This document shows positions 25,101 through 35,220 of a DNA stretch of 64,000 nucleotides, piece after piece. The translations under genes and the position numbers were made by a program. The stretch is from Hippasteria phrygiana (Eukaryota; Echinodermata; Asteroidea; Valvatida; Goniasteridae): the NCBI GenBank assembly GCA_037893225.1, contig JAZGUH010000145.1, forward strand, positions 1,426,001-1,490,000, given 5' to 3'. Each line of letters starts with the position of its first letter. The stretch's first letter is position 1. A model generated the notes under the pieces. That model was not told where the DNA came from. It ran no database searches and saw only the letters and a program-made list of their open reading frames with translations.

Positions 25101-28100
25101 AGGTTTTTTTTTAAATTACATGTAGGCCTATTGTTTAACAAATAAGAATTGCAAAAGCAGAAACTGCTTACCTTGTTGTTAGCGGTCACAAACAAATAGG
25201 CGTGAATCATTTCATGCTGCAAGAAAGTGAAAGAATAGCTCTTAAAGATGGGAAATTTAAGAGAATTTAAAAATTTACGAAGATTTCTTTAAATACATAT
25301 TCAATTAGTACTGGGTAAAGTAAATACATTTTTTTCTGGAGAGTCTGTGGGAAAACCTCAATACATGTAGATGTACCTAGGAGAACTTTAACCAATAACC
25401 TATTGCTAGCAGTGATAACCACTCAGCCACCGAACTTGCCAGGGTTGGCTGGGGAATTCAAATCAAAAATAGCAGCAGGTACAACTACAGAGGCCACTTG
25501 AGGTGTGGGCTACAGAGGAAAGTGTGCAAAAACCAGCCCCTCACACTGAAACAAGTAGATAATCTGATCTCTTCACAGTATAAATAGGGTCGGGATGGGT
25601 AACGAGTCCACTGCAAGGCATTAATAATGCCTCTACCCATATTTAGCGCAAAAGTGCTATAGCCCAGGACCGGACTGGGCTCGAACCCACAACTTGCAGA
25701 ATTACCCGCAGACAATTAAATCAATGCTCCAAACCACTAGGCCACGGCACTTCCACAAACATGTAGCAATGAATATGACTGCATTTGTGTCGGGTTTGGG
25801 GGAAAATGTACCACACAGTGTAGGTTTTTGCCTTTGAGCGCTGTATTTTGCCTTAAACGTTTGCGTGACTCCAACATTTTTGGAGTTGACTCAGATTCTG
25901 AGCAGGAATCGCGATTCCATTCAGAATCGACTCCATACATTATGCAAAAAATGGGGATGAACGATGCAAAATGTCATTAGAATTAAGAGAAGTACAGGCC
26001 CCTATACTTTAGGTGGATAAAGTCATTTAAAAATGATAAAACTGCCCTTGACTCGAATTGCACTAAATCTAAAGAGGGGTCCCTAAAGTTACAATCGCCC
26101 TGTCCATGTCTATTCAAGGCTAACAAAGACATTACCCTATGGTCGACATGACCAAGAGAAACTCTCACCAATAACGTTTCCACCAAGTCTTTCCTTGGTC
26201 TCAGCTTGAGTAACGGTGAGCTAAGACGGATGGAGCAGAGTCCCCCATGTCCCTCATAACAGCATAACCCAGCACACCTACAGGTGCAGAAAGACAATAG
26301 TCTTCATGAAACTGGGTCCAGAAATATTTCCTCTGTCACTTTTCATTTGGTGTTTTTGCCATAACAATATGTGAATCAGGGTCACGACTTAAAGGAAACA
26401 TGATTTAGGATTTATATTGCATTATTCCTGCTTAAAACAATAAAGTATTATCTTGACAATGATATTTTGCGTCCAGATTCAATTATTTCCCAGATTAAAT
26501 ATGAGAAAACAATTTTTGAAAATGTTTGTCCAAGCTACTCCGCCCCCTGAGTGGGACCCTCATTAACATAAGTGTGTGGCGTAGATCGAGGCACATTACC
26601 CATTCATCACGGGTATGCATTGTGTGTACATTGTACGGCGAAAATTCTTCGTCCAAAATCTAAGCAAAATATTGTGTTTTTCGGCCATGCCGACAAGGTG
26701 TGTGGCTGTTGGGTGCAGCAAAACAATGACGGGTGGAGTAAGCCTTCATTTATTTCCAACTGAAGCGAAATATCGGAGAATTCGGACGGCGAAAGTGAAG
26801 GTGACAAGAGCAAAGAGGTCCGGCCCCAGCAGATTTTCAGCGTTATGAGCTGTCGTGTTTCGCTACTGGTATTTTCAAATCCTTTGGGATGACCATTAAA
26901 AATATGCTCAAGTCCACTGCCATCCCAACAAAGTTCCCAGATGTGAGTAAGATAAAGGCGAAAGCAGTTTATAAACGGCCCATTTCCCGAGGAGCCTTCG
27001 AGTCGATCCATGAATTTCGGTGCCTTGGTCTACGTCACGATCAGCGCCCTCAATTTGAGTCTCAACAAATTTTAAAAAGGGGGGGTCAATTTTTGAGCGG
27101 CAAATAATCACACTAAAACTTCGCTTGAACCAGTTTGGCTTTTTATTTACATTTAATACATATAAATGAATTTATTTATGAAATAAAATGTGATCCGGTC
27201 AATTTGGGAAGCATGGTTCCTTTAAACACAAATATGCATGGAACTGTACGAAACGTAGTCATATGTGTTCGTCTTCGTCACATGACTTTGAACAATGAAA
27301 GCATGCAAATCGGGTACCCCTCGTAATTGAATGGGAAATTTCACTTTTCATCCAGATCGTAAACAAACCTTATAGTACCTCCATCTTAATCCTCAACTTA
27401 GGCGGCGTATGTATTATTTTGGTGGCCATTTTAACATGTTTAATGGTCAAAATCTTATGTTTTTGTTGGATCTTCAGACATTTGTTATTAATCGTTCAAG
27501 GAGGATGGCGGCCATTTGCCTTGGACCCACCCTACTGTCACCAGATCATGTCCCAGTGTTAAAAAGCAATAAGTAAACGGAATCGAACAAAACTATATTA
27601 GGCCTATATCTCTAGCTTGAAAATTCCAGCTCCAGTCTAGGCTCATGACATGTGAGATTCGCCGTTTAGAGCTGGAACTGGAAGGACTTCCATAGGGTTC
27701 ACAGCGGTTTTTGTTTTGATGCCGATATCCGTTTCCCTGAATATATTAACCAAACACTCACCCAAAACGCAGAGTAGTCATTCATGCAGCGACTGACATG
27801 ACTGATCCTCTCAAAATGAGAATACGATCAAGTTAAACCCGAAAAAAGATGAACATGACATGAGCGATGGTTTGTGATCGATTATCTGGCCAGCGGCACT
27901 GCGCGCGCCTCGGGGCTCAATGTACAACGGCTGTTTGCTGAAGCACTGACAGCGATCAGTGATCAGCGATTAGGTGGTCCGAGACATCGACAAGAACGCA
28001 CGCAATAGAGTGATCGATGACCGCCTGATCACTGATACATGTAGCTGTCAGTGCTTCAGCAAACAGCCGTTGTACATTGAGCCCCGAGGCACGCGCATGT

Positions 28101-28810
28101 TAATCGAACGCAAACCATCGTTCATGTCATGTTCAAGAATCCACTCCCATTGTTTTGCACACAGCTCGTTTGTGCATGCTCCGGGTTGCACAAAAATTCA
28201 TTTTTTTTTTCAGGTTTAACTTGATCGTATTCTCATTTTAAGGGGATCAGTCGCTGCATGAATGACTACTCTGCGTTTCGGGTGAGTGTTTGGTTGATAT
28301 ATTCAGGGAAACGGAAGATATCGGCGCTCAAAACAAAAACCGCTGTGAACCCTATGGAAGTCCTTTTAGTTTTAGCTCTAAACGGCGAATCTCACTTGTC
28401 ATGAGCCTAAAGCTGGAATTTTCAAGCTAGTATTACTAACTATATATCCCCACAAATTTTGACAATTACAAATGGCTGATTGATATGATGAGCACTATGC
28501 CACTAACTTACAATGTCATTCTTGGGCTCCATCTGACCTCAACACCTGCAAGTCTCCCCCAGAAATACTTGTCATTGAACTCAAGAAACATAGCTCTCAT
28601 GTCTGGGTTAGGATCCAACAGTTCCCACTGTGGATCCACGACAGACAGAGGTTCCTTTCGCTGTAAACTGCCCTGTCCGAATACTGGGTCTTGCCTTGTT
28701 GACATCGCGGACGCGGTTTGACCTTCGTTGTCTTCAATTTCTCGCACTGCTTCCTCGTCAAATTGTACCTGCAGTTGCAGGGCAAGCTCTAGATCTCTGT
28801 CATTTGACAT
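9399..28810 (-). CDS. SPRTN: Spartan, DNA-dependent metalloprotease (SPRTN), 6 exons
   Basis: Exons 28810-28512, 26277-26169, 25216-25172, 21652-21578, 20745-20481 and 10192-9399 sum to 1587 nt, 528 residues plus stop, with every junction GT-AG and in frame. Human Spartan is a little shorter (489). The SprT protease core has HEMIH (H137, E138, H141) and the third zinc ligand H156 in GHGPEFCKHM. A second zinc-binding part follows (C195, C199, H227, C231). The linker holds an SHP box for p97/VCP (F277-PGKGFA-I284), a PIP-like TLDNF at 299-303, and an acidic DSDDSEDED patch. The C-terminal UBZ4 ubiquitin finger is C507-x2-C510-x11-H522-x3-C526. Known role of the family: nuclear cleavage of proteins crosslinked to DNA during replication. 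The five introns (2.2, 1.0, 3.5, 0.8, 10.3 kb) carry many transposons. Confidence 0.95.
10243..11079. mobile_element. Foldback/MITE, GCGTTTACACTAGATC family
   Basis: 837 bp in SPRTN intron 5, bounded by 25-bp inverted repeats containing GCGTTTACACTAGATCCGGC. Internal copies of the terminal word (near 10430 and 10975) suggest a nested or rearranged structure. GATC-rich throughout. No ORF of note. Confidence 0.65.
11452..11672. mobile_element. Palindromic MITE
   Basis: About 220 bp with arms of ~80-100 bp. The left arm has TTTGTCAAAGTTGTCGCTGC and GGGCAGCAAACAA; the right arm has the complements TTGTTTGCTGCCC and GACAAATGGCAC. In SPRTN intron 5. Confidence 0.6.
12228..12408. mobile_element. 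Short TTAA-flanked MITE (piggyBac/Kolobok-like)
   Basis: 181 bp between TTAA copies at 12224-12227 and 12409-12412, with 7-bp inverted ends CCCCTTG...CAAGGGG and internal repeats of GCACATATATGTGTCAAC. The short TIR makes the class uncertain. Confidence 0.4.
13823..16290 (+). pseudogene. 5' half of a CR1/L2-type LINE (ORF1 esterase and endonuclease), decayed
   Basis: ORF1 runs in one frame to 14536 and continues in another from about 14533, so a frameshift breaks it. The second part holds an SGNH/GDSL-esterase domain: ILVIGDSMIKRL (block I), HVGTNN (block III), SDGVHLN (block V), as in ORF1 of CR1/L2-type elements. From about 15480 to 16190, pieces of an apurinic-like endonuclease are readable across frames and stops: NPFDIICLNETF, YRPPSS, VVGDFNCDV, TTIDLIFSS, SDHYLV. 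No reverse transcriptase follows; the copy stops near 16290, where unrelated repeat DNA begins. Known role: self-mobilisation by target-primed reverse transcription; this copy is dead. Confidence 0.8.
16345..16470 (+). repeat. Dispersed repeat, copy 1
   Basis: A segment with AATCCATTGTT, TGCACAAAC and AACCACCGCC in the same order as a second copy at about 19850-19935. Confidence 0.4.
16530..18940. mobile_element. Foldback element with minisatellite arms
   Basis: Left arm (16530-16690) has degenerate CAACTCGTACCTTGGC units; right arm (18715-18940) has about 13 head-to-tail copies of the complementary 16-mer GGTACGAGTTGGCCAA. Between them lies a second inverted pair: GGGTCATTCCACCAGGTTGG near 16853 and its complement near 17993-18012. 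A near-perfect palindrome GTGGACGTAACATGGACAC / GTGTCCACTGTTACGTCCAC sits at 17221-17262. No transposase. Confidence 0.6.
18735..18935. repeat. 16-bp minisatellite GGTACGAGTTGGCCAA
   Basis: Roughly a dozen tandem units, the central ones identical and the rightmost drifting (TTGACC, TTGTCC, TTGGCA). Sixteen is not a multiple of three, so the ORFs read through it in several frames are products of the repeat, not genes. Confidence 0.9.
19937..20401. mobile_element. hAT-like MITE, TAGGGCTGT family
   Basis: 465 bp, ends TAGGGCTGTTC and GGGACAGCCCTA, rich in GAATATTCG. Flanks ACCGCCCA and ACCCCCGA are an 8-bp duplication with two mismatches. In SPRTN intron 5 next to exon 5. Confidence 0.75.
20481..20745 (-). 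CDS. SPRTN: SPRTN exon 5 (second zinc-binding part of SprT)
   Basis: Acceptor TCTCACTAG, donor G|GTGAGA (phase 1). Encodes FHDEVD, HWWRCNGPC, WWAEHQRSCGGSYTKVKEPE and a basic KKGTKRKK stretch, all typical of Spartan. Confidence 0.93.
20987..21426. mobile_element. pogo/Tc1-type MITE
   Basis: 440 bp with inverted ends CAGTGGAACACCGCTATAAC and complement (GCGGCGTTCCACTG), followed by TA on the right (CA on the left). The internal GTTCGGTATAGCG word is repeated. In SPRTN intron 4. Confidence 0.8.
21578..21652 (-). CDS. SPRTN: SPRTN exon 4 (third zinc ligand)
   Basis: 75 nt, 25 codons, acceptor TTACAG, donor GTAAGT. Encodes DHDGHGPEFCKHMNRLNQ with H156 as the third zinc ligand of the HExxH...H protease. 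Confidence 0.93.
21752..22188. mobile_element. hAT-like MITE with perfect 8-bp TSD
   Basis: 437 bp, ends TAGGGCTGTCC and GAACAGCCCTA, flanked by CCTACTAA on both sides (21744-21751, 22189-22196). Same family as 19937-20401 in opposite orientation. In SPRTN intron 3. Confidence 0.85.
22570..22740. repeat. GAGGCC-rich minisatellite
   Basis: Tandem hexamer-like CCGAGG/GAGGCC units with ACAACGT interspersions. A related tract is at 24660-24820. Arg/Gly- or Pro/Arg-rich translations are by-products. Confidence 0.8.
22780..23253. mobile_element. Inverted-repeat MITE with nested palindrome
   Basis: Ends AAGGCAGTGTGTATGATTGG and the complement of AAGGTAGTGTACACGATTGG. Inside, 22950-23066 is a second inverted repeat (AGCCTTTAGTCAA / TTGACTAAAGCCT, with CACGTG-bearing arms). 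In SPRTN intron 3. Confidence 0.6.
24660..24820. repeat. GAGGCC-rich minisatellite, second tract
   Basis: GGCCTCGAG and GAGGCC units, related to 22570-22740. In SPRTN intron 3. Confidence 0.75.
25172..25216 (-). CDS. SPRTN: SPRTN exon 3 (HExxH active site)
   Basis: A 45-nt micro-exon, 15 codons, HEMIHAYLFVTANNK, with acceptor TTGCAG and donor GTAAGC. Carries the catalytic Glu and two zinc-binding His. Confidence 0.95.
25560..25752 (-). mobile_element. tRNA-derived SINE
   Basis: Reading the minus strand, the head has A-box TGGCCTAGTGG and B-box GGTTCGAGCCC, followed by a non-tRNA body. A separate SINE-like head fragment (GGCTGAGTGGTTATCACTGC) lies at about 25400-25435. In SPRTN intron 2. Confidence 0.65.
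26169..26277 (-). CDS. SPRTN: SPRTN exon 2
   Basis: 109 nt; acceptor CCTGTAG, donor TTG|GTGAGA. Encodes CAGLCCYEGHGGLCSIRLSS and LKLRPRKDLVETLL, near-identical in pattern to vertebrate Spartan just before HEMIH. Confidence 0.95.
26687..27107 (+). pseudogene. Frame-broken THAP-domain fragment
   Basis: ATG at 26687 reads MPTRCVAVGCSKTMTGGVSL, the standard opening of a THAP zinc-finger domain (C-x4-C, then a VSLH-F-P pattern). The frame stops at 26848, but a +1 shift near 26835 restores YELSCFATGIFKSFG and then IKNMLKSTAIPTKFPD, matching the end of a THAP domain and its usual follow-on. The His of the C-x2-H pair is Thr, so the finger is also damaged. Lies in SPRTN intron 1 on the opposite strand. 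THAP domains occur in host DNA-binding proteins and in P-element-type transposases; which one this was cannot be told. Confidence 0.6.
27612..28430. mobile_element. Foldback element, ~400-bp arms
   Basis: 819 bp that is almost wholly palindromic: CTAGCTTGAAAATTCCAGC at the left mirrors GCTGGAATTTTCAAGCTAG at the right, and matching blocks continue inward to a centre near 28020. In SPRTN intron 1, about 80 bp from the exon 1 donor. Confidence 0.85.
28512..28810 (-). CDS. SPRTN: SPRTN exon 1
   Basis: 299 nt from ATG to donor TT|GTAAGT. Encodes an N-terminal helix (MSNDRDLELALQLQVQFDEE) and the start of the SprT domain (WELLDPNPDMRAMFLEFNDK, VEVRWSPRMTL). This ATG fits the family N-terminus. 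Confidence 0.93.
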
Positions 28811-28859
28811 GTTACATTAGGTTTTCAGCAAATCAAAATCAAAATCGCTAGGCCTAATT

Positions 28860-30700
28860 AGTAAATAGTGACCAGCAACAAGTATAAAAGACCGTGCACA
28901 ATGCGCTCCATCGATCCAAGACGCGTCAGCGCGGGCTGCATGTAGTCACGTGGGTATTAAATCACCTGATCAACCGGGTGATCTCTGTTTTGTAAACAAG
29001 GAGCACATGCATAATAATAATAATAATAATACAAGCATTTGTAAAGCGCCATCTATCTATGTAGACATATTCCGCATGGGCGTGTTCGATTAGCTTAGAC
29101 CATAAACACGGGGTTACACCGCGGGGAAGCCACGAAATGAGGCAAATCGAACGCGGCGGTGTATTCGCCTTGGCACGCTGGGAAAATTAAGGTTAACAAT
29201 GTCGTTTAGGGGCGGGAACTTAAAACAGGGTAACAACTAGTCTTGGTTCAAGACGTTGTTTATACGCGATAACCGGCCGCCGCGAGAGGGCGTTATCACG
29301 ACAAACTATTAATAGCCACGAACCGCCAGTAACAACGTCTTGGGAATCTTGTAGAAGCCGTGTTGTGCGCACGCACCTGCTGAGCCTAATGTTGCAGCGC
29401 GCTTTATAAATACATAAATAAATGCATTATGCATAGTCTAACCCCCTGACGTACCGCCCGAGTGCAGTATGAAGATAAAGGTACAGCAGGTCCGTGCTAT
29501 TTAGATTGTTTGGTAAGGCCGAGGGGGCCGGGGGTGAACTAAAAAGTTTCGGAATGATGGAAATATAATAAACAGAAAATCTTAACGGGGCTGAATATGA
29601 TATATTATAATGGTGCTGAGGAGACCTTGTTAGGTGATTTGATTGAGATATAAAATAAAAAACAAATAGCTCACGAGGCCCTAGTCTTTACGGCCAGGGA
29701 AACTTGGCATGCTTGGCGGAGATTGTCGTACTCTAGTGATTCGATTGTCACACAGTTCACAAAGATACTGAGACGCACTCTAGATCCCCTGCGGGTTTTC
29801 TCCACTGGTGAAACTCAACACAAAATCCAGGCTCATGTTTGCTTGAGGCTGGACGCGAATCCCCGCCGAGACCCCGGCGATTCCCCTCCTCCGAGTCGAC
29901 TTCAATTCAACGGACGACTTGTCTCAACGGAAGACTTGTCTCCAGACGACTTGTCTTCCCATTTGACGCAAAGACGGTCGAGTTGTCTTAACGGTCGAGT
30001 TGTTTCGAGTCGAGTCGGCCAATGGTCGAGTTGTCCGAGCCCCGACGGTTTAATATAATGGAGAGGTATTTCTTGCATGTAACAATTAAGTATTTTCCTG
30101 CAGATTACACACCATCACGCAGGTTCGATCTGCCCGGTCCCGCCCGGCACCTTCCCGGTCGTATCTCCATCGCGTCGATCGTCACAGTTGCAAGACGTCG
30201 CATGCGAACACGAGCGGTGAACACTGCAGCCGCTAGCGCATAGCCAGCCGGCCGGCCGGCCAGCCGGCTGCCTGCAATTAATGCAAAGCATGAGAGCTAG
30301 CAGCTTCGATCGCGAACTTACCGGCGCCCCTTCGGCCAGTAGTATAGATAACTATACCACACTATTGTGCAACTTTATGGCAGCTCTTTTTCGTATGTGC
30401 GCGTGCGTGAAGAGAAAATGTTCCTCATTTTCATACAGAATTGACGCATGCGCACTAGTTTCCTAGTTGACTTTTTGGACTTATCTGATAGTTTATGCAT
30501 CCCCAAAACTAATTTAACAAGTTTCATGATTCTGAAAAAACAAAACAAATGTTTTTGAGCCTTTTCCTTCTGAGCCACTTGACTCGATTCAGAAAAGGCC
30601 GAGATCAACTGCGTGCCGTATCGCGCGAGTGATGACGTATACGTGTAGAAACATATGACGTCACTGTATTATACGACAATGTTTTACGTAGAGTCTGTAC
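28860..30700. other. Upstream of SPRTN; repeats, no gene
   Basis: Contains an AAT triplet tract near 29011-29030, an inverted repeat built on AACAACGTCTTG near 29225-29345, a degenerate GGTCGAGTTGT / GACGACTTGTC minisatellite at 29910-30030, and a CCGG-rich palindrome at 30243-30268. No coding exon is supported. Confidence 0.5.
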
Positions 30701-30719
30701 GTGCTTTTTTTTGTCTAAG

Positions 30720-31440
30720 GCTAGTATTACTTGCTGTGCTTTTTTGCACGGTAAACATATTTTAAAGTATGTCCAGTATGTCGGGGAGACCAAGAACACG
30801 CTCAAGAAGCGTTTCTATGGCCATCGATCGACTGTAAACACCAAGAAAATTGACACCCCTGTTGGTCATCACTTCAACTTGCCTAACCATTCCATTTCTG
30901 ATATGATTCTACAGGGCATAGAATCACTTTTCCACCGCAAGGACTCAGTTCGCTTCAGCCGAGAGAAGGTTTGGATGAAACGTCTTCGGACTATTCAACC
31001 ACATGGTCTAAACATCCAGGAAGGGAATGATTAATTTTTAATTTTTCCCCCATTGTCATTTGTTTACAGATTATCCTCCTGGCAAACCCTCTTGGGGTCT
31101 CTTGGCCAAATGGGGTTGTCTTACCATTTCCTGTTTATCTTTGCCACTTCTCTTTGTTCCTTCTCTTGCCCTATCACCACCTTCAATTCAACCCCCCCCC
31201 CCCCCCCCCTAACCACATTCCTTTGTCCAATTCCCCATCTTCAACCTTCATCTTAATCCCTCCCCTCATTCATCCTCACCCAAACCTCTCTCTTTGATGT
31301 TTACCCACTGCCATGCTCCTTTGCATTCCTCTCATGCATGTGTGTTCCCTACATGTTTGTTTCTTGTACTTCTGTCATTTGCCTTTGAGAAAGAACTTGC
31401 TTAAGTTCGAAACGTCAGGCCAGCTAATTTTTTGATTTGT
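30720..31440 (+). mobile_element. 3' end of a Penelope-like element with GIY-YIG endonuclease
   Basis: The open frame ending with TAA at 31032-31034 reads YVQYVGETKNTLKKRFYGH and, after ~20 residues, VGHHFNLPNH and a tail RLRTIQPHGLNIQEGND: the GIY-YIG nuclease core and C-terminus usual in Penelope/Neptune-type elements. It is 5'-truncated and lacks the reverse transcriptase. About 350 bp downstream, GAACTTGCTTAAGTTC then GAAACGTC, with flanking GCCT/AGGC, resembles a degenerate hammerhead ribozyme (core CUGAUGA not intact, stem III without a loop). A poly-C tract sits at 31193-31209. Confidence 0.75.
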
Positions 31441-31683
31441 ATATTTCAGGTCCATTCAGTCAGTCAGCAGTTTGCAGCAGTTTTATTCATTTTCATATTT
31501 TAAAGTGTTGACATCTTTGTGAGACACATTTAGAATTGGGGTTGTAGGCTTGTTCTTGCTGAAAAGCTAGTTATGAGTCATACTTTCCTTTGTTTGCAGT
31601 CGGCTTTTATTGAGACCTGCGCGGTGAGTTGTGTGTGAGCCATCCTCGACTCCATGGGCGCGTGTGCGTTCCCTCACTAACCC

Positions 31684-32248
31684 CCCAGCTAACACATTGA
31701 TGTTTTTATAACGTGGTATAAATGTTATGTGTAATGTTTTGATGATATTACGAAATAATGTTATGGCGACATGGTCTTACAAACGTTTTTGTGATACCGA
31801 CATGACATTCATGAAAAAGCGTTGGTGCGATGTTTTCATAACGTTACATTGACCTGATGCTGAAACATCAAAATAACATCTTTAAGGTAATGTTGTCGTG
31901 ATATTTCGCAAAAATGTTATGGCGACATGGTCTTACAAACGTTTTTGTGATACCGACATGACATTCATGAAAAAGCGTTGGTGCGATGTTTTCATAACGT
32001 TTCAAAATGTTTACAAACATTGCCCATGAAATATTAATTTGACATCGTAAAAATATTTCATGGGCAATGTTTTGTGAACATTTTGAAACGTTATGAAAAC
32101 ATCGCACCAACATTTTTTCATTAATGTCATGTAGGTATCACTAAAACGTTTGTAAGACCATGTCGCCATAACATTATTTCGTAATATCATCACAACATTA
32201 CACATAACATTTATACCACGTTATCAAAACATCAATGTGTTAGCTGGG
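31684..32248. repeat. 565-bp foldback within the satellite element
   Basis: CAGCTAACACATTGATG at the left and CATCAATGTGTTAGCTG at the right, with arms matching almost to the centre near 32040. A direct repeat with ATGGCGACATGGTCTTACAA occurs twice in the left half (about 31761 and 31919). Confidence 0.8.
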
Positions 32249-32879
32249 TTGCTGCACCCAAATGTTACTAAAATGTTATAAAATAAATGTTATTTTTACG
32301 TAAAAATAAATCATATTATAATTTGTATTAATTAACGTTTGAACTACGTGTTGGAGCAGTAATTTGCAAGCTCTATGGATCTGTATGCACTTTATGCCAT
32401 TCCCACACTTAATCGTTCCTGCAATTAATGAAACGGTTTATGTTATCAAGATTCGGCAACTCTGCTCCTGAAAATCAATGATTTTATATCGATTAATACT
32501 TAATTAATATTGGTTAACATACTATACAATATATTAATACTATATATACATACTATACATAATTAAATATCTGAGGAAGCCTCTCCTCCACTTTAAGTAC
32601 GTCCCTAAATGGTATATATATGCCCAATATCACCGTCGTCTTTAGTCACAGTTTGCAAGTCAAAATTCTTCTATTTGTTTTGTTTTGCTTTTTTGGCAAA
32701 TTTGTTTCTTTGAGACTTTGAATAGTTAAATATTACACAATTATCTCTATGAAAACACCCTAAAACATATCGCTGTTCCGCAAAACATAACGTTCATGTT
32801 GAAAGAAAGTGACAAAATTGTTTCACCAAGGTTTACCACGCCCACTTGGGGTCAACATGCAAATTGAGGTCACTATAAC

Positions 32880-35220
32880 GTTGTCACAACATCATCACAA
32901 ATGTTCAGATGGTAACATTATCACGACGTCGTTATGATATCAAATGCCCCAAGATATATGTATTTTCTAAGACAAGTTTTAAACACCAGGAAGAAATGTT
33001 TTTACAACATTATTAAAACGTTAATAGTATAGTTCTGTGGACTCGAACATTTAGAACATGTTTTAAGAATGTTGTCAAGAATTTGGCATAACATTTTAGG
33101 GATATCTGTAAAACATGGTTTCATTTTTTTCAAAGATGTTTTCAGAACATCATAAAATCATAAATATGTTCAGATTGTAACATTATCACGACGTCGTTAT
33201 GATATTAAATGCCCCGAGAAATATTTATTATCTAAGACAAGTTTTAAACACCAGGCAGAAATGTTTTTACAACATTATTATAACGTGTATAGTATAGTTC
33301 TATAGACTCGAACATTTAGAACATGTTTTAAGAATGTTGTCAACTCTTGTTGTCATAACATTTTATAGATATCTGTAAAACATGGTTCATATTTTTCAAA
33401 AATGTTTTCAAAACATCATAAAAACATAAAAATGTTCAGATGGTAACATTATCAAGACGTCGTTATGATATCAAATGCCCCAAGATATATTTATTTTCTA
33501 AGACAAGTTTTAAACACCAGGAAGAAATGTTTTTACAACATTATTAAAACGTTTATAGTATAGTTCTGTGGACTCGAACATTTAGAACATGTTTTAAGAA
33601 TGTTGTCAAGAATTTGGCATAACATTTTAGGGATATCTGTAAAACATGGTTTCATATTTTTCAAAGATGTTTTCAGAACATCATAAAATCTTAAATATGT
33701 TCAGATTGTAACATTATCACGACGTCGTTATGATATTAAATGCCCCGAGAAATATTTATTATCTAAGACAAGTTTTAAACAACAGGCAGAAATGTTTTTA
33801 CAACATTATTATAACGTGTATAGTATAGTTCTATGGACTCGAACATTTAGAACATGTTTTAAGAATGTTGTCAACTCTTGTTGTCATAACATTTTATAGA
33901 TATCTGTAAAACATGGTTCATATTTTTCAAAAATGTTTTCAAAACATCATAAAAACATAAAAATGTTCAGATGGTAACATTATCACGACGTCGTTATGAT
34001 ATCAAATGCCCCAAGATATATTTATTTTCTAAGACAAGTTTTAAACACCAGGAAGAAATGTTTTTACAATATTATTAAAACGTTTATAGTATAGTTCTGT
34101 GGACTCGAACATTTAGAACATGTTTTAAGAATGTTGTCAACTCTTGTTGTCATAACATTTTATAGATATCTGTAAAACATGGTTCATATTTTTCAAAAAT
34201 GTTTTCAAAACATCATAAAAACATAAAAATGTTCAGATGGTAACATTATCACGACGTCGTTATGATATCAAATGCCCCGAGATATATTTATTATCTAAGA
34301 CAAGTTTTAAACACCAGGCAGAAATGTTTTTAAAACATTATTATAACGTTTATAGTATAGTTCTGTGGACTCGAACATTTAGAACATGTTTTAGGAATGT
34401 TGTCAACAATTTGGCATAACATTTTAGGGATATCTGTAAAACATAGTTTCATATTTTTCAAAGATGCTTTCAGAACATCATAAAACCATAAAAATGTTCA
34501 GAGGGTAACATTACCACGACGTCGTTATGATATCAAATGCCCCGAGATATATTTATTATCTAAGACAAGTTTTAAACACCAGGCAGAAATGTTTTTAAAA
34601 CATTATTATAACGTTTATAGTATAGTTCTGTGGACTCGAACATTTAGAACATGTTTTAAGAATGTTGTCAAGAATTTGGCATAACATTTTAGGGATATCT
34701 GTAAAACATGGTTTCATATTTTTCAAAGATGTTTTCAGAACATCATAAAATCATAAATATGTTCAGATTGTAACATTATCACGACGTCGTTATGATATTA
34801 AATGCCCCGAGAAATATTTATTATCTAAGACAAGTTTTAAACACCAGGCAGAAATGTTTTTACAACATTATTATAACGTGTATAGTATAGTTCTATGGAC
34901 TTGAACATTTAGAACATGTTTTAAGAATGTTGTCAACTCTTGTTGTCATAACATGTTATAGATATCTGTAAAACATGGTTCATATTTTTCAAAAATGTTT
35001 TCAAAACATCATAAAAACATAAAAATGTTCAGATGGTAACATTATCACGACGTCGTTATGATATCAAATGCCCCAAGATATATTTATTTTCTGAGACAAG
35101 TTTTAAACACCAGGAAGAAATGTTTTTATAACATTATTAAAACGTTTATAGTATAGTTCTGTGGACTCGAACATTTAGAACATGTTTTAAGAATGTTGTC
35201 AAAAATTTGGCATAACCTGT
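32880..35220. repeat. ~265-bp tandem satellite
   Basis: The GATATCAAATGCCCC/GATATTAAATGCCCC word recurs at about 32936, 33201, 33467, 33732, 33999, 34264, 34528, 34795 and 35060, a period of 264-267 bp. Units carry the palindrome ACGACGTCGT and AACATGTTTTAAGAATGTTG. Two subtypes alternate over much of the array. More diverged units continue to about 36900. Confidence 0.92.

Noticed and set aside
25660..25752. A tRNA gene on the minus strand
   Set aside because: A and B boxes are present, but the acceptor stem does not pair and the sequence continues into a SINE body.
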